DNA from: Parastagonospora avenae f. sp. tritici 18332-5
Taxonomy: Eukaryota > Ascomycota > Dothideomycetes > Pleosporales > Phaeosphaeriaceae
DNA: 64,000 nucleotides
Reading direction: 5' to 3'
Assembly (NCBI GenBank): GCA_022559985.1
Contig: JAFJTR010000015.1
Location: 1 to 64,000, forward strand
A model generated the notes under the pieces. That model saw only the letters and a program-made list of their open reading frames with translations, was not told the DNA's origin and did not search any database. Within the stretch, counting starts at the first letter, position 1; each line of letters opens with the position of its first letter. Position numbers and translations under genes: made by a program. This document shows, piece after piece, positions 34,101 to 45,067 of the stretch.

Positions 34101-34507
34101 GGCCGTTCAGATACTCAGGTCCATCAGCTTTCAGTCCTCTACCTGACATGGAGCAAGCCAAGCTCTACCGGGAGCTCCAACTACAATGAACTTGGAATAT
34201 CCTGGACGAGAAGATCGCAGCCCGCTTGGAGGTCGTCCGCGCGCCAAATCCAACCACATCGACACCCAATGTTAGCCACCCAACACCTTTCTTGCGATTT
34301 GACAGACTGTTCTCAGTTCTTCTACACCCTGTGGCTACGCAGCTACCAGCCCCGACCATACTCGCCACACGCAGCATTACCGAAACAGGGGCCGCCAAGT
34401 GCGCCATGAACGGCTCGCCAACAAAGAGAAGGAATACAGAGGCTGCGCAAAGGTCAGCGTCACACAACAACGAGCAAGTCGACTCGCCAGCTCGTGGCCT
34501 AGCTTGA
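34101..34507 (+). pseudogene. Possible decayed coding segment
   Basis: One plus-strand frame reads DMEQAKLYRELQLQ, a TGA stop near 34185, then TWNILDEKIAARLEVVRAP and a Ser/Thr/Pro-rich tail to 34507. The two blocks in the same frame look helical and coding-like, interrupted by a single stop. No family recognised. It may equally be a chance open frame. Confidence 0.25.
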
Positions 34508-35120
34508 GGTCTTGCTGGCTGGGTGTGACGGCTTCGGTACGACGGTCGGAGGCAGAGGAAGCCTCGCTGCCGCTGAAAGCGACACCCGACATGGTCAGCT
34601 GATGAAAGACATAGTCAATGACAAGGCCACTCCCCCGAACTCGACGACAAAGGCGATGCACGTATAGGGCACGTTTACTACACGGCAAATCATGAACCCG
34701 AGACGGACAAGAACAAGGGTAACAAGAAGAAAGGCATGGGAAACAGGCAGTCCGGACGGCGTACTTCCGTCACCAGATTCGAGTTGGGCGGAGTCTGGCA
34801 CGATATCGGCATGTGCTGTACTGGAAAGCGATGCATACAGATGCAGTATTTGCTGAACAGAAGCCAGTCCTGAGCTCGCCTGGTTGCACAGAGTTGAAGC
34901 CGATGAAGCGACAACGCGCTAGACACAGTCGATGGGTTTCGCAAGCAGTCACACACAGAGATGGCGGAGCCAGGAAAGAAACAGCATAGAAACCATGGAA
35001 TAGTGCGGGAGCTCGCATACTCATCGGCCGCGGTTGAAAACTCGGCAGTACACAATCAATACCGGTATCAGAACCCACGACGCCCTCGCCAAGATCTACC
35101 ACCCCATGAGTCTCGTGCTC
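34508..35120. other. Intergenic, nothing recognised
   Basis: Only short overlapping frames on both strands, without domains or good splice models. Confidence 0.45.
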
Positions 35121-35846
35121 TCAGCTGCCTGCATCTCCCACCCCAGGGTACTTCCCCCGGTCATAGACCATCACAGACAGGTGCTGGACAGTTGTACGGG
35201 AGTGGAGTACGAGTCTGCTCTTATGTGGAATATCGTCCTCGTCGCTCAAACTCTCCTCTCCTGGAAGGGAATCATACTCCAGCAGTGGCCTTTCATCCTC
35301 TAGGTATAGAGTATCCTGCAGCTCCCGTTCTAAAAGTAGTACAGAGGTACGCCGTACTGCTTGTCGATGCAGTCTTCTTCTCAAACTTCGTGCCGGGGTC
35401 CCTACTACTGGCCTCAACGAAGCCTCGACAGCTTCTCTCTCGTCAAGCAGTTGGCGGAGATCGAGAGCACTGAGAAGGTCCTTTTCACCAAGGCATGGCA
35501 CGATGTCGGGCAACCGCACTTCATGGTGGAGCCGGGGATCGAGAGGAGGGCACTGAAGCCGTTGTCACCAAGGCATGGCACGATCACGGTGAACCGCACC
35601 TCACCGGGGGACTCAGTGGCAAGCACTAGTTCTTCGGCCAGGACCTACGATCGAAGCTGCGAGGCCGGGTGCAGCATGGTTTCATCCAAGTATTCTTCAG
35701 CGTCCCCTGTCGAGTTTGACATCCGGCGTACATTGCGGACTGATAATGACGCAGCAAACCTCCAGCAGCAGCTTACGATGGTATTCAGCATCGCGGACGT
35801 ATTCGTGACACTTTCGCACAATCACGCCGCCTGAGTCGGTTGACAT
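35121..35846 (-). pseudogene. Degenerate minus-strand gene with duplicated segment
   Basis: An ATG at 35846 opens 23 codons (CHEYVRDAEYH), then GTAAGC at 35776 and CAG ending 35707 allow an in-frame splice into RDAEEYLDETMLHPASQLRS and a TAG. The same frame continues with VLAEELVLATESPGEVRF and IVPCLGDNGFSALL. A second copy of that segment, VRLPDIVPCLGEKDLLSALD, follows 80 bp downstream in a different frame, and that frame stays open to 35121 through acidic blocks (YLEDERPLLEYD; EESLSDEDDI). The DNA repeat is TCACCAAGGCATGGCACGAT at 35485 and 35565 on the plus strand. A stop and a frame change suggest a decayed gene; additional introns are the alternative. No family recognised. Confidence 0.4.
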
Positions 35847-36711
35847 CTCGCCGCTTGAGCGCAAGGAGACGAGTGAGACATGCGAGAATAGTGCAGAGGG
35901 TAACAGGCGAGAGCGGCAGGCGTGTAAGGTAGGCATGCTAGGTACGCTTCACCGTTCGCCGTGGTGGTCGCAGCGGTGGACAGCCTTCGCTGGAATGGAT
36001 CGCGACGCCCGAGGCTTTTGAGTTCGGATTTGGCTCATGGAGTCAGAAGAGATAAGCGAAAATTGTATGTATGCAGGGTACGCTTCGCCGCAGTGAAAGA
36101 CTTACTATTGACAACTAGTCTAATACTATAGCTGTCGACATAGTGTTTGACGAGCTACACGTCATGTGAACGGATAGTACAAGCAGACCACATTCAAAAT
36201 GTCCATGCCGCTGCCAAGAGTTGGCAGTGGAAATTAGGTTGGGAAAGAGTGACACTTCAGTGAAACCTCGCATGTGGCTATGCGTATGGGGAATAAGGTA
36301 AAATGTGATTGATGTCCATGAGGAGCTAGTGTAGAGATCACAATCAGTGGAGAGAAAGGTGCCAGTACACTAAGAGCGAAGATGCATAAAGCCAATCCCA
36401 TGACCTAATAGTCGGATAAGTACGATAAGAAGAACCCAGCATGAGAACAATCAACGATTACAGTGATGTTGATCCACACTCCAATGACTAAGTAGTGTAT
36501 GGGTTGCAGTCACACGTGATTACTTGGAATCCTCTTGTGATCACAACAATGAAGTTGGAAATCTCTAACAGCAAATACAAGTCTACATCTCGATCAAACA
36601 CGATTTTATTTTCCGAACTCTTCTATCCAATATCCAATATCCAATTCCCTGACTGCGCCAAACTCCTCGCTATGCCTCAAACATGATCGAAAGTGACATA
36701 ACACCCCAGAC
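35847..36711. other. Intergenic, nothing recognised
   Basis: About 860 bp, somewhat AT-richer than its surroundings after 36100. No gene, repeat or RNA recognised. Confidence 0.5.
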
Positions 36712-37208
36712 TCACTGCCTCTTCTCCGTACCGCCCTCAAACATCCACTTGTCCTCCTGCAGGCTCGCCACGGCCTTCCTCGCACTACTCTTCAACGCGA
36801 CCTTTATCTCCTCTTCGACAGCCTTGGGGTCCCAGTGGGCGTTTTGCTTGCCGTACAGCTCGATGATTTGATTTTCTCGCTCTATTAAACCATCAGCACC
36901 CGTAATCACTCAAGTGTCACCCTTTCTGTCCACGTCCATTCCTGTCCTGCATTTGTTGCGACCTGCTCCTACGTACCTGTCTCTTCGTCTCCCTCCCTCA
37001 TGTGGACCATTTGCTTGTACGTGCTGCTTGGCGCCGTGACAATATACTGGCCTTTGTCATCGCGCTCGACAATTTCGTCGTCCATGGGTTGCTGGAATAT
37101 AGTTGCGGTATCTGGGCGGACGACGGATGTTGGTGGTTGGCGGCGGGTGGATTGGAAGAGGGCGCGGCGGGATGGCGGTGGGCGGGCGGCGCGGATAGAA
37201 GGGTTCAT
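36712..37208 (-). CDS. Small mitochondrial-type protein, unknown function
   Basis: Two exons on the minus strand, 37208-36977 and 36881-36712, give 133 residues. The 95-bp intron starts GTACGT, has a GCTGATG branch-like site and ends AATAG; the join gives GDEETERENQIIELYGK in frame. The N-terminus (MNPSIRAARPPPSRRALFQS) is rich in Arg and lacks acidic residues, like a mitochondrial presequence, so I start at ATG 37208 rather than the in-frame ATG at 37316. The C-terminal half is a charged helix (AHWDPKAVEEEIKVALKSSA, then KAVASLQEDKWMFEGG). I do not recognise the family. It diverges from RAI1 across 375 bp. Confidence 0.75.
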
Positions 37209-37583
37209 ATTACAGGGCTCAAGGTCTGCTGAAGCTAAGACGGCTATCGGGGGAAGATTGTGCGTAAAGTTGGATTTGGCGCATGAGGTGATGAGGTGAT
37301 GTTGGGTGTTTGGCATATTTGGCTCGTTTGGCGTGCCGTACCGTCGGGAGTCTTGCGGGGTGAATAGAGCTTGGACCGCATGGGAGCTTCAGGACGACAT
37401 TGCTGCGCTCAACGTCATTCTAGCACAAAAGTACGCGCTTTGCGACGCGTCTTATCTTTGCAGCTGCAGCAATCCAAAAGTCATACTCCGCAAGTTTTCA
37501 TCTAAGCGCTCATCGCCGCTGTTCTGATTTGTCTTCGCGAAGCGATTGGCTCAAGAGCAAACGCCCCGCGTATATCAGCGACA
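37209..37583. promoter_or_regulatory. Divergent promoter region
   Basis: 375 bp separate the start codons of the small mitochondrial-type gene and RAI1. It must hold both promoters unless leaders overlap. No specific element recognised. Confidence 0.5.
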
Positions 37584-39072
37584 ATGGCGGAACAGTCTCT
37601 ACCTCCAAAACCGGCTTCACACTCAAGATCGCCAAGTCCAATATCAGAAAGAGAAGACGGGCCGCCCCGCAAGCGACCGCGAACCCGAGCACCACCTCAG
37701 AGCACGCCTGCAGCTCCAAGTAGCACTACGGACCCTGCGCCGGCGACGACGACCTCACAAATGCCGACCCCAGTACTGCAAGACCAAACATATCGCTTCC
37801 CCATACAGCCTCTCCACCGCTTCAAGGGTGCGTCCGCCAGAATAAAGCGACCGCAAGAGGTCGCCAACTTCTCATTCGACAACGAGCACAAATATGTCTT
37901 TGACGACTCGGGCATCAACTACTACGTCCCTCCACCAATGGGCGCTGATCTCAAGGAGGGGTTCGACACGTTCAGGCACCATGAGGATAAAGAAGATGCG
38001 CATCTAGACGCCCTGTTAAAGGCGCTGGTGGACAAGGAAAAGAAGGACGGACATGTTGCGCGAGCAAAGGCAGACTTTGTGACCTGGAGAGGCATGATGA
38101 CCAAGGTATGTTGAGAGTAAGTAGGATCTATCTGCTTCCCTTGCAACATCGCATGATCGCAATGCTAACTACTCCTAGATCATGACCGCGCCCTTCGACA
38201 ATTTCGCCGAGTTCGGCATGTTCGCCACACTCCACGACGGCACAATATACATCGAAGAAGACTTCCCGTCCCGAGCCGCTGAACGCGCCGCAGAAGGCTC
38301 CCAACCACTTCAACGATACCAACACCCCGACCAGCAGTCCCGAGAGATGATGACATACTGGGGCTACAAGTTCGAGACCCTCGCCCTAATACCCACACCA
38401 CCATCAACCACGCCTCCCGCCGAAATCGAAAAATACCAACGAAGCATCGTATCAAACCATGCCCAGCATTGCTCCATCGTCAACACCTCCTTCGGCCCAC
38501 ACTCACTGATACTAGGCGGCGAAGTAGACGGTCTCCTCGCCCCAAAGCCATCCGACCCCGACGCGCCAATCCAATGGGTCGAGCTCAAAACCTCCGAAGA
38601 ACTCCCACCCCCCGCGCGCCAACAGCACCGCGACATCCTGAAGTTCGAGCGCAAGCTACTCAAATTCTGGGCGCAGTCGTTCTTGCTCGGCGTGCCCAAG
38701 ATCATTGTCGGTTTCAGGAGCAAAGCAGGCATATTGAGGGGCGTACAGACGTTCAACACCACCGAACTCCCGGGTATGGTGCGCAGAGGCACGAACTGCT
38801 GGGATGGCAATGTGTGTATTAATTTCGCGACGGAGTTTTTGAGGTGGTTGAAGGAGACGGTGACGGAGGAGGGGGTGTGGAGTATTGTGTTGAGGAAGAA
38901 GAGTGGGGTTGTGGAGGTTAGGAGGGTTAAAGAGGGGACGGGCGGGATTGTGAATGAGGAGTTTCTGGCGTGGAGGAGAGGCGGGGATGGGGAGGATGAA
39001 AAGAAGGTCGAGGCTGAGACAAGTCCGGCTGGAGAGGCGAAGCTTGAGGAGGAAAGTGGTGCTCCGTCTTAG
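37584..39072 (+). CDS. RAI1: RAI1/DXO family decapping nuclease
   Basis: Two exons, 37584-38105 and 38179-39072, give 471 residues. The 73-bp intron (GTATGT to CCTAG) lies within the conserved VTWRGMMTKIMTAPFD. Catalytic motifs are present: E240 in YWGYKFE, GGEVDG with E289 and D291, and VELKTS with E309 and K311, followed by KFWAQSFLLGVPKIIVGFR. Family members hydrolyse incompletely capped 5' ends and partner the nuclear 5'-3' exonuclease Rat1. The Ser/Pro-rich first 70 residues and the Glu-rich tail are extensions beyond the core. It converges on CAF1 about 4 kb away, with the interspersed repeat array between them. Confidence 0.95.
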
Positions 39073-39264
39073 GTCGTGAAGACTGCATAGCGGAATGCCG
39101 ACATCTCTCTCACCCGAATATATACTTGGATATTCATTATCGGAAATGATCAACGAGACGGCAGGTGCCCAGGAGCGATGAATTACGTCCCAGATTTGAT
39201 CGAGTTCGGCACGTGACGGTGCCGCGATATTACCCATCCGCTCGGACATGGCAAACTTTTCAAT
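39073..39264. other. 3' flank of RAI1
   Basis: Short stretch between the RAI1 stop and the first repeat copy, probably 3' UTR. Nothing else seen. Confidence 0.4.
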
Positions 39265-42200
39265 TTCACTGCAATTATTAGCCTGGAAGAGCAGTTGGAC
39301 TGCATACGTCTCGCGTCACCAGGCTGACAAATCATGTATGGTGGTCGGATCGGGCTGCATGCTGTATAGCATTATACCTTGGCATGATTGCATGTTCACT
39401 GCAATTTTTAGCGTGGAAGGGATGTTGGGCTGGACCGTTCGATTTTGAACATGCAAGTAAGAGTCTGGCGAGGCTGGTTTGCTGCGAAAGACTGCCTTTG
39501 GCTACTACACTCTACACGTTCTGGCTTGCTCGGGGATATCTGAAATGGAAGAGTAGATCCCATTGTGCACTATCGGTCATGTTGTGGTGTAGTTCAACTT
39601 CAAACTACACCATCAAGACAGAAGAAGGCCCAAGGTACTTGATTAGCCTAAGCAATGAGTCCTTGTGCGCCTGGACCGACGCTTGACAAATTATGTGGGA
39701 TTTCACAAGGCTGAGATTCGAACGAGGCCAGCTGATCTGCACTTCTGCGAAACACCCTGGCATGCACTGCAATCTTTAGCGTAGAACGGCAGTCTATTTT
39801 GCCCTGGTCTGATAAGCTTTATCAGACTGTTTGTATGCTGGTCTACACTGCACTATAATCATTGGGGTAGAAGAAAGGGCATCAGGCTGAAGCTTGCGAA
39901 CCACAAGACTACACGCAGTTTTGGAGAAGTGATCAACCTGAATTCTAATTGAGAAACAGGTTGCCGCACGGTTTACGTCAAGGGCGAGTGATTGTGACAT
40001 CACACAACGTCGAATATTTGTGCATGTGTGTGTAGCTGTACTCAAACTTCAACAAGACTCTCCAGGAAACGTCCAACATGTGCGGCTTAAGAGAGCGCCG
40101 ATAATTTGAAAACTGTCCGTACATAGCAATCCTCATTATCACGTGAGCTGCTGATGCATAGGCCTGCAGGCCTGTGCGCGGCAGAACTGTACATGAACGC
40201 GTTCGTACGATAGATAGAACATCATCAATCTGCAACAATATACACTCGTAACTTCATCAACCCCATCGTGCAATATTGTACACCCACTTACTGCAACTAT
40301 CGCGCTGCAGACGAAGTGCTACTAACAAAAACTGTGGACAGTCTGATTGAACCTTTCGTCGTTGTTAAAATCAATGGGATAATTGGCAGTCTGATACAAG
40401 TATACCCAACTGACGAATTGAAATTTCATCACAGTCCTGAGAACGAGGCTGCGGTGAAGACGTGCTGACAGTACCCAAATACCCCATATGGCACCAAGCT
40501 GAGGCTATTCCACTGCAATCTTTAGCCTGCGGCAGGTGCTGCACGGCACCGGATCTTACAAGATGGATGTCTGCCTAAACCAAGTCGAGCGGAGACACAA
40601 GGCTGAACAACCAGCATGGCCCCCAGGTTCACTGCAATTCTTAGCCTGGAGCAGCAGAGTCTTTATGGCACTATGCCTGATGGAGATAAAGGATTTCTTA
40701 CCTGCATGGCTATTATCATAAGGCAGAAAGCAAAACGTGACAGGCAGAAACTGCACTGCAGTTCCTAACGCCAGGGAGAAGCTGACGCAAGACTGAAAAT
40801 CCAACTTGAAAGCAGAACATTACCTAAGTATCAATAGTTTTTTATGATAATTGTGTTTTGTGGATACATATCAAATCTCCATCCTGTACATACCACAGTC
40901 GCATTGATATCCATGGATGCTTTGTTAGAGTGTAAAGTCCATAACACTCTACGTTTACAAGGCATTTGCCCTCCCGCGCCCGCCTTCCCTGCAAACTTCA
41001 GCCTGGAGCAGGCGTTGCACGGCATCGTATCTTACAGGACGAATGTCTGCCTAAAATTCACGAACTGGGTGGAGCTCTGCACTGCAATTCCTAGCGCCAG
41101 GGAGAAGCTGACGCAAGGCTGAGCAATCCCGCTGAGGGGCACAGGCTCTTTAAGCCTCTATGCGAAACTTACACATGTAGTGTGCAAAACACATCAACAA
41201 TGCTCTGAACATAGCACAGTGTAGCATCAAACATATCCCTGAATGAAGGAAACCTGCGATAGATACTGCATGCAGCTGCTTAAACCTTGCAATCGAGCGC
41301 CTATAAGGCTAAGGCTTCAGCCTGAAGGTAAACTTCACTGCAATCTCTAGCCTGGACTGGAGCAACAGAATCCCTCAAACACTATACCCAATGGATAAAA
41401 ATGTCGTCCGCTGCAGTGGCTACAGCTGAACCACGTCCCGGGGAGCTGCATTGCAATTCCTAGCGTCTGCGAGAATCTGACGCAAGGCTGGACAAACGCG
41501 CTCATAAATTCGAAGCGCATACTGAGAAATACTAGATTTTGTGCACATTTCAAGATGTCTTTATCGAACCACGCCCTAGTTGGCCGTCACGACTTCACTG
41601 CAATTCTTAGCGTCGAAGAGTGGATACAATGGAGATCAAACAACCAAGGTGTCTGCTTTACTGTATACCTTCGGCCTAGCAAACAGTACATTCCATGGGC
41701 CAAGTGTATTACTACTCCAAACGCTACGTGTGCAAATACAGGTACTCAGGTAGGCGAAGTCCATGAATGAACAATCGAGTGTCAAGATCTACGAATAAAA
41801 CCAAGTGTGCCATTTTTCAGCCACACGCCCACTGGTATAATTACAAATAGGTATTTTGAGGGATACGAAGGCGGAGCCGTTGTGGCTGGTGCACAGAATT
41901 GGGTCTTACACTGCAATTCTTAGCCTGGAGCAGCTGATAGAGAGAGACACTTATCCTCATTGAGGTAAAATAGTCCTTGGTGGCGCACTGCAGGATGTCG
42001 AATCATGGGCAGCGGGTGAAGGTTTCACTGCAATTCCTAGCGCCATGGAGAAGATGCAAGGCTGAAAAGCCCCGGTCGGGAGCACATGATCTTCATTCCT
42101 CTTTACGAAAGTAATACATCTAGTATGTGAAGTTTATCAATTTCTACTATACGAATGACGCAGTGTAGCAATAAACACATCCGTGAATACACAAAATCGG

Positions 42201-42712
42201 TAAACATATACTATGTCAAGATGATGAGATCTCACAATCAAGTGCCTACAAGGCCGACTATGGAGTCAGCAAAACCCTCGCTGACATTCACTGCAATCTT
42301 AAGCCTGGAGGAGCTGATAGACACTAGCCCTCACGTAGATGGATGAGCACAGGGCTGTCGAATCAGATGGGCGGTCTCACCAGGCTGAAAATTTCACTGC
42401 AATTCCTAGCGTGAAGGAGCTCTTAGAGACTACCCCTCATGTAGAAAAATTGGCCCATAGTAAGCTGTTGTTCACTGCAATTCTTAGCCAGGCGCAGCTG
42501 ATAGAGCCTAAACCTCAAGTAGATGAAAGAACACAAGGCTGTCGAATCAGGCCCCGATCAACATCACGCGACACACGTTTCACTGCAACTGTTAGCCTGG
42601 AGCAGCTGATGGGGACTATGCCTCATGAGGAGACAGTCGTCGGTGGCGCACGCGTTGCCAATACAATGTGAGATTTCACCACAATTTTTAGCAGCAGCGA
42701 GATGTCCAGTGT
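39265..42712. repeat. Array of about 18 copies of a short interspersed repeat, two types
   Basis: A core CACTGCAATTCTTAGC, with small changes, recurs on the plus strand starting at about 39267, 39397, 39765, 40511, 40630, 40754, 40988 (weak), 41080, 41336, 41449, 41596, 41909, 42026, 42289, 42395, 42473, 42581 and 42677 (weak); 39846 is a doubtful extra. Type B continues CTGGAGCAGCTGATAG. Type A continues GCCAGGGAGAAGCTGACGCA and then AGGCTG. Some copies (39397, 41596, 42395) are intermediate, with GCGTSGAAG. GGCTGTCGAATCA recurs after several copies. Spacing varies (76-380 bp) and is not a multiple of three, so the array is not a coding repeat. All copies point the same way, from RAI1 towards CAF1. 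No match was noticed elsewhere in the window. No open frame above 110 codons occurs here. Confidence 0.85.
40754..42310. repeat. Higher-order repeat of A and B copies
   Basis: Within the array the spacers are also related. The A-to-B spacer at 41080-41336 and that at 42026-42289 share blocks such as CAGTGTAGCA(T/A)(C/A)AAACA and ATCC(C/G)TGAAT at the same offsets. The B-to-A stretch 40511-40590 matches 40988-41065 (GTTGCACGGCA/GCTGCACGGCA, ATCTTACA, ATGTCTGCCTAAA). B copies recur at 40630, 40988, 41336, 41909 and 42289, about 350-380 bp apart apart from one longer step. This is a tandem array of a roughly 360-bp dimer, now heavily diverged. Confidence 0.65.
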
Positions 42713-43062
42713 TAGTGCAAGGCTGATGACCTCTGCCATGGCTAGAAGAAGCTCACAGCGTATGAGGTACAACGCAAATACACATTCGGGCCCAGGGTTC
42801 ACAATCACTATGTCCACTCAAGGGTGGTTCATGATGGAACTAGCAGCTTTGATCAATATGCTCTCATTGTGATTCGTCTTTCTCCAGTCAGAAGGCTAGC
42901 TAAATCATGCAGTAAGCTCACCCCATCCATACGAAATATGCCAGCAAGCACGCGCAACCCAGAACCCACCACACATATGACCATACTCCGGGTATCCCAA
43001 TACAACGCCCTCTTCTTACAAATACACATGTACCCTATCTAGACGAACGGCGGTCGAAAATT
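42713..43062. other. 3' flank of CAF1
   Basis: 350 bp between the last repeat copy and the CAF1 stop codon, probably CAF1 3' UTR on the minus strand. Nothing else seen. Confidence 0.4.
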
Positions 43063-44616
43063 CTACTTGCCATAGCCGCCAAACCCAGTGTTACCAGGCG
43101 TCATCATGCCACCATGCGACGGGCCCGGCGTCGTCGCAAGGCCAGCAGGATGACTGGTCGGCGTGCTCGGTCCATCGACGCCGTGTCGCACGTTGCCGGG
43201 GTGGAACATCATGCCGCCGTTCAGGCCCTGGAATCCGCCCATGTTCTGTGCGCCGGATGCAGCGAGGACAGCAGCCTGCGTGGTAGCATTCGCTGGAGGA
43301 CCGACGCCCGTGAGACCCCACATCTGGCCGTTCATTTCATCGGGCACAGAGCCGTCGAAGATTTTCTTCTGCATTTCCCAGAAGACGGTGCCGGTGAGCC
43401 ACGCGTCTGAGCCAGCGGTGTGAGGGTTTCCGACACGCTGGCAGCCCAGTTCGTCTGCGAGGTCCTGCAAGCCGGACTTTGTGCCGAGGTTATTGAGGAT
43501 GTTTGTCGCTGTTGAGCCTATCACGCCGCGTCGCACAAGGTTATTGGCGTGGCGCCAGAGGTACTTGACATCGAGAAGGCGGGGGAAGAAGACCTCGACC
43601 AGTTTTCTGTACGAATCTTCGTCTTCTGGCAGCGGTTTTGCGCTCAGCATCTTGATAAGATAGGCAAAGTCGTAGCCGGAGTGGAAACTAATCCAATTGA
43701 CGTCGTCCGAAAGGGTCAGACCTGAGGTGATCAGAAGCGAACCAAACTCTTGAGGCTCGATGCCCTGGCTAGCAAGTTTTTCAAAGTCGGCGCCAGATTT
43801 CTTGAGCATCTGTATCGACTCTTCATTGTACATGTCATCCTCGAGCGAGAACTGGAAGTTGAATGTCCAAGTGCAGGGGCATATGACGATGTTGTTTGGG
43901 TACCGTTGTAATTGTTTCGGTTGGTAGCTCAGTTGAGATATGTCGAGTTGCGATGGGGGAACGTCGCCTTTTACCGAGAACAGCGTGATGCCGAGTTGTA
44001 TGATCTTGAGCAGGTCGACATTGCAACGTACGGTTTGGTAATGATATGACGCTTTCGAGTTGAAGTCGCCAATGGGTCTGGCGACAACTCCAGGAAATTC
44101 CGTATCCTAATCGGCATGAGATATGGTTCGACTCGTGAATAGCGGTATACTAACCATGCTTATGTACGGGTACTGATCAATTAGTGACCGCAGCAGAGCC
44201 ATCTCTTGATGCAGATTCGACCTCCAGACGTCACGTATTCTCTGTCCTGCCATTCCCTTGGCCCCATCTTGCCCTCTTACAGCGTTCTCCTGCAACTGTG
44301 CCCCATGAGCAAAGCGCATGCGCGCCTCTTGTCCGTCCAGACCAGTGCCCCCGCCGATGTTCGCTGCGGCTCCCAGGCCTCCTCTTAAAGCACCGCCGAT
44401 GTCGCCCGTATTTGACTGGAAGCCGCCCTGGTTGTGACCGAAAAGGTTGAGGTTGTGCGCTTGGTTGCCGCCAAAGGCCTGGTGCTGGATGTTCTGCTGT
44501 TGGTGTTGCTGCTGCTGTTGTTGCAGCTGCGGTTGGGGGTTCATGGGTCCGCCGCCAGCAAGATGTGCAAAAGGGTTGGAGAGGTTGTGAGGGGGATAGC
44601 GCTGGTGTGGCGCCAT
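43063..44616 (-). CDS. CAF1: CCR4-NOT deadenylase subunit CAF1/POP2
   Basis: Two exons on the minus strand, 44616-44155 and 44106-43063, give 501 residues; the 48-bp intron runs from GTTAGT to TTAG. The first 110 residues are Gln/Asn/Gly-rich with a poly-Gln run. The RNase D-type (DEDDh) domain covers about 130-405: D155 and E157 in YISMDTEFPG right at the splice junction, D300 in FHSGYDFAYL, H383 and D388 in PHTAGSDAWLTG, so the catalytic residues are complete. The C-terminal 90 residues are Gly/Pro/Met-rich. It removes mRNA poly(A) tails in the cytoplasm as part of CCR4-NOT. It diverges from NDUFB3 and converges on RAI1. Confidence 0.95.
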
Positions 44617-45067
44617 GGTGGGCTATGTGTCCTTCAGGACCGGGGCAGGTCGTGGGCAGGTGTGGTGTTCGTGGGGTATTTCGAATAGAATAGCGAACGG
44701 GTGAGTCGAGGTATTTGACACTTGTCGCGAAGATCCGATCGGGTGTGTGGAGCTTCAGTGAATTAATGGGCGGTGGTAATAGTGGTAGCGAATGGTGTTG
44801 GTGCACCGGAGAGTGTTTGCGGACGCAAACCATGGTACGAATACGCGCGACGTGCAGTCCGTCAATGTGGAGGTGGCCCGAGCGCTTGCCAAGATATCGC
44901 CGATGCGACTGACGAACATTGAGCTTCATCACGTCGACAGCTCCCAAACAAGCGCCTCTCCCTCCAACTGCTCGAGAGGCTCTGATAGTGAGTGACACGC
45001 CCTTTCATTCTCAATTGATATGCCCGAATCCCTCTGTGACATCAGCTGACCTCTGCAGTCCGTCACA
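44617..45067. promoter_or_regulatory. Divergent promoter, CAF1 and NDUFB3
   Basis: 451 bp between the two start codons. A minus-strand frame through it (44231-44998) overlaps CAF1 exon 1 in another frame and is a shadow. No specific element recognised. Confidence 0.5.

Noticed and set aside
39700..39740. A B-box-like GTTCGAATC on the minus strand near 39715
   Set aside because: No A box or cloverleaf upstream on that strand; part of the repeat-array flank.
42339..42671. A 110-codon frame with a repeated FTAILS-type peptide in the repeat array
   Set aside because: The repeated peptide is the translated short repeat. Copies elsewhere fall in all three frames and the spacing is not a multiple of three, so it is not a coding repeat.
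39265..42712. The array as a CRISPR locus or as introner-like elements
   Set aside because: Spacing is irregular (76-380 bp), repeats are diverged and the host is a eukaryote, so not CRISPR. The units lack a GT donor-branch-AG layout and lie outside genes, so not introners.
43900..43945. A tRNA A-box-like string (GGTAGCTCAGTTGAG) near 43922
   Set aside because: It lies inside the coding sequence of CAF1, there is no B box at the right distance and no acceptor stem.
44231..44998. A 255-codon minus-strand frame over CAF1
   Set aside because: Out-of-frame shadow of CAF1 exon 1, extended into the divergent promoter.
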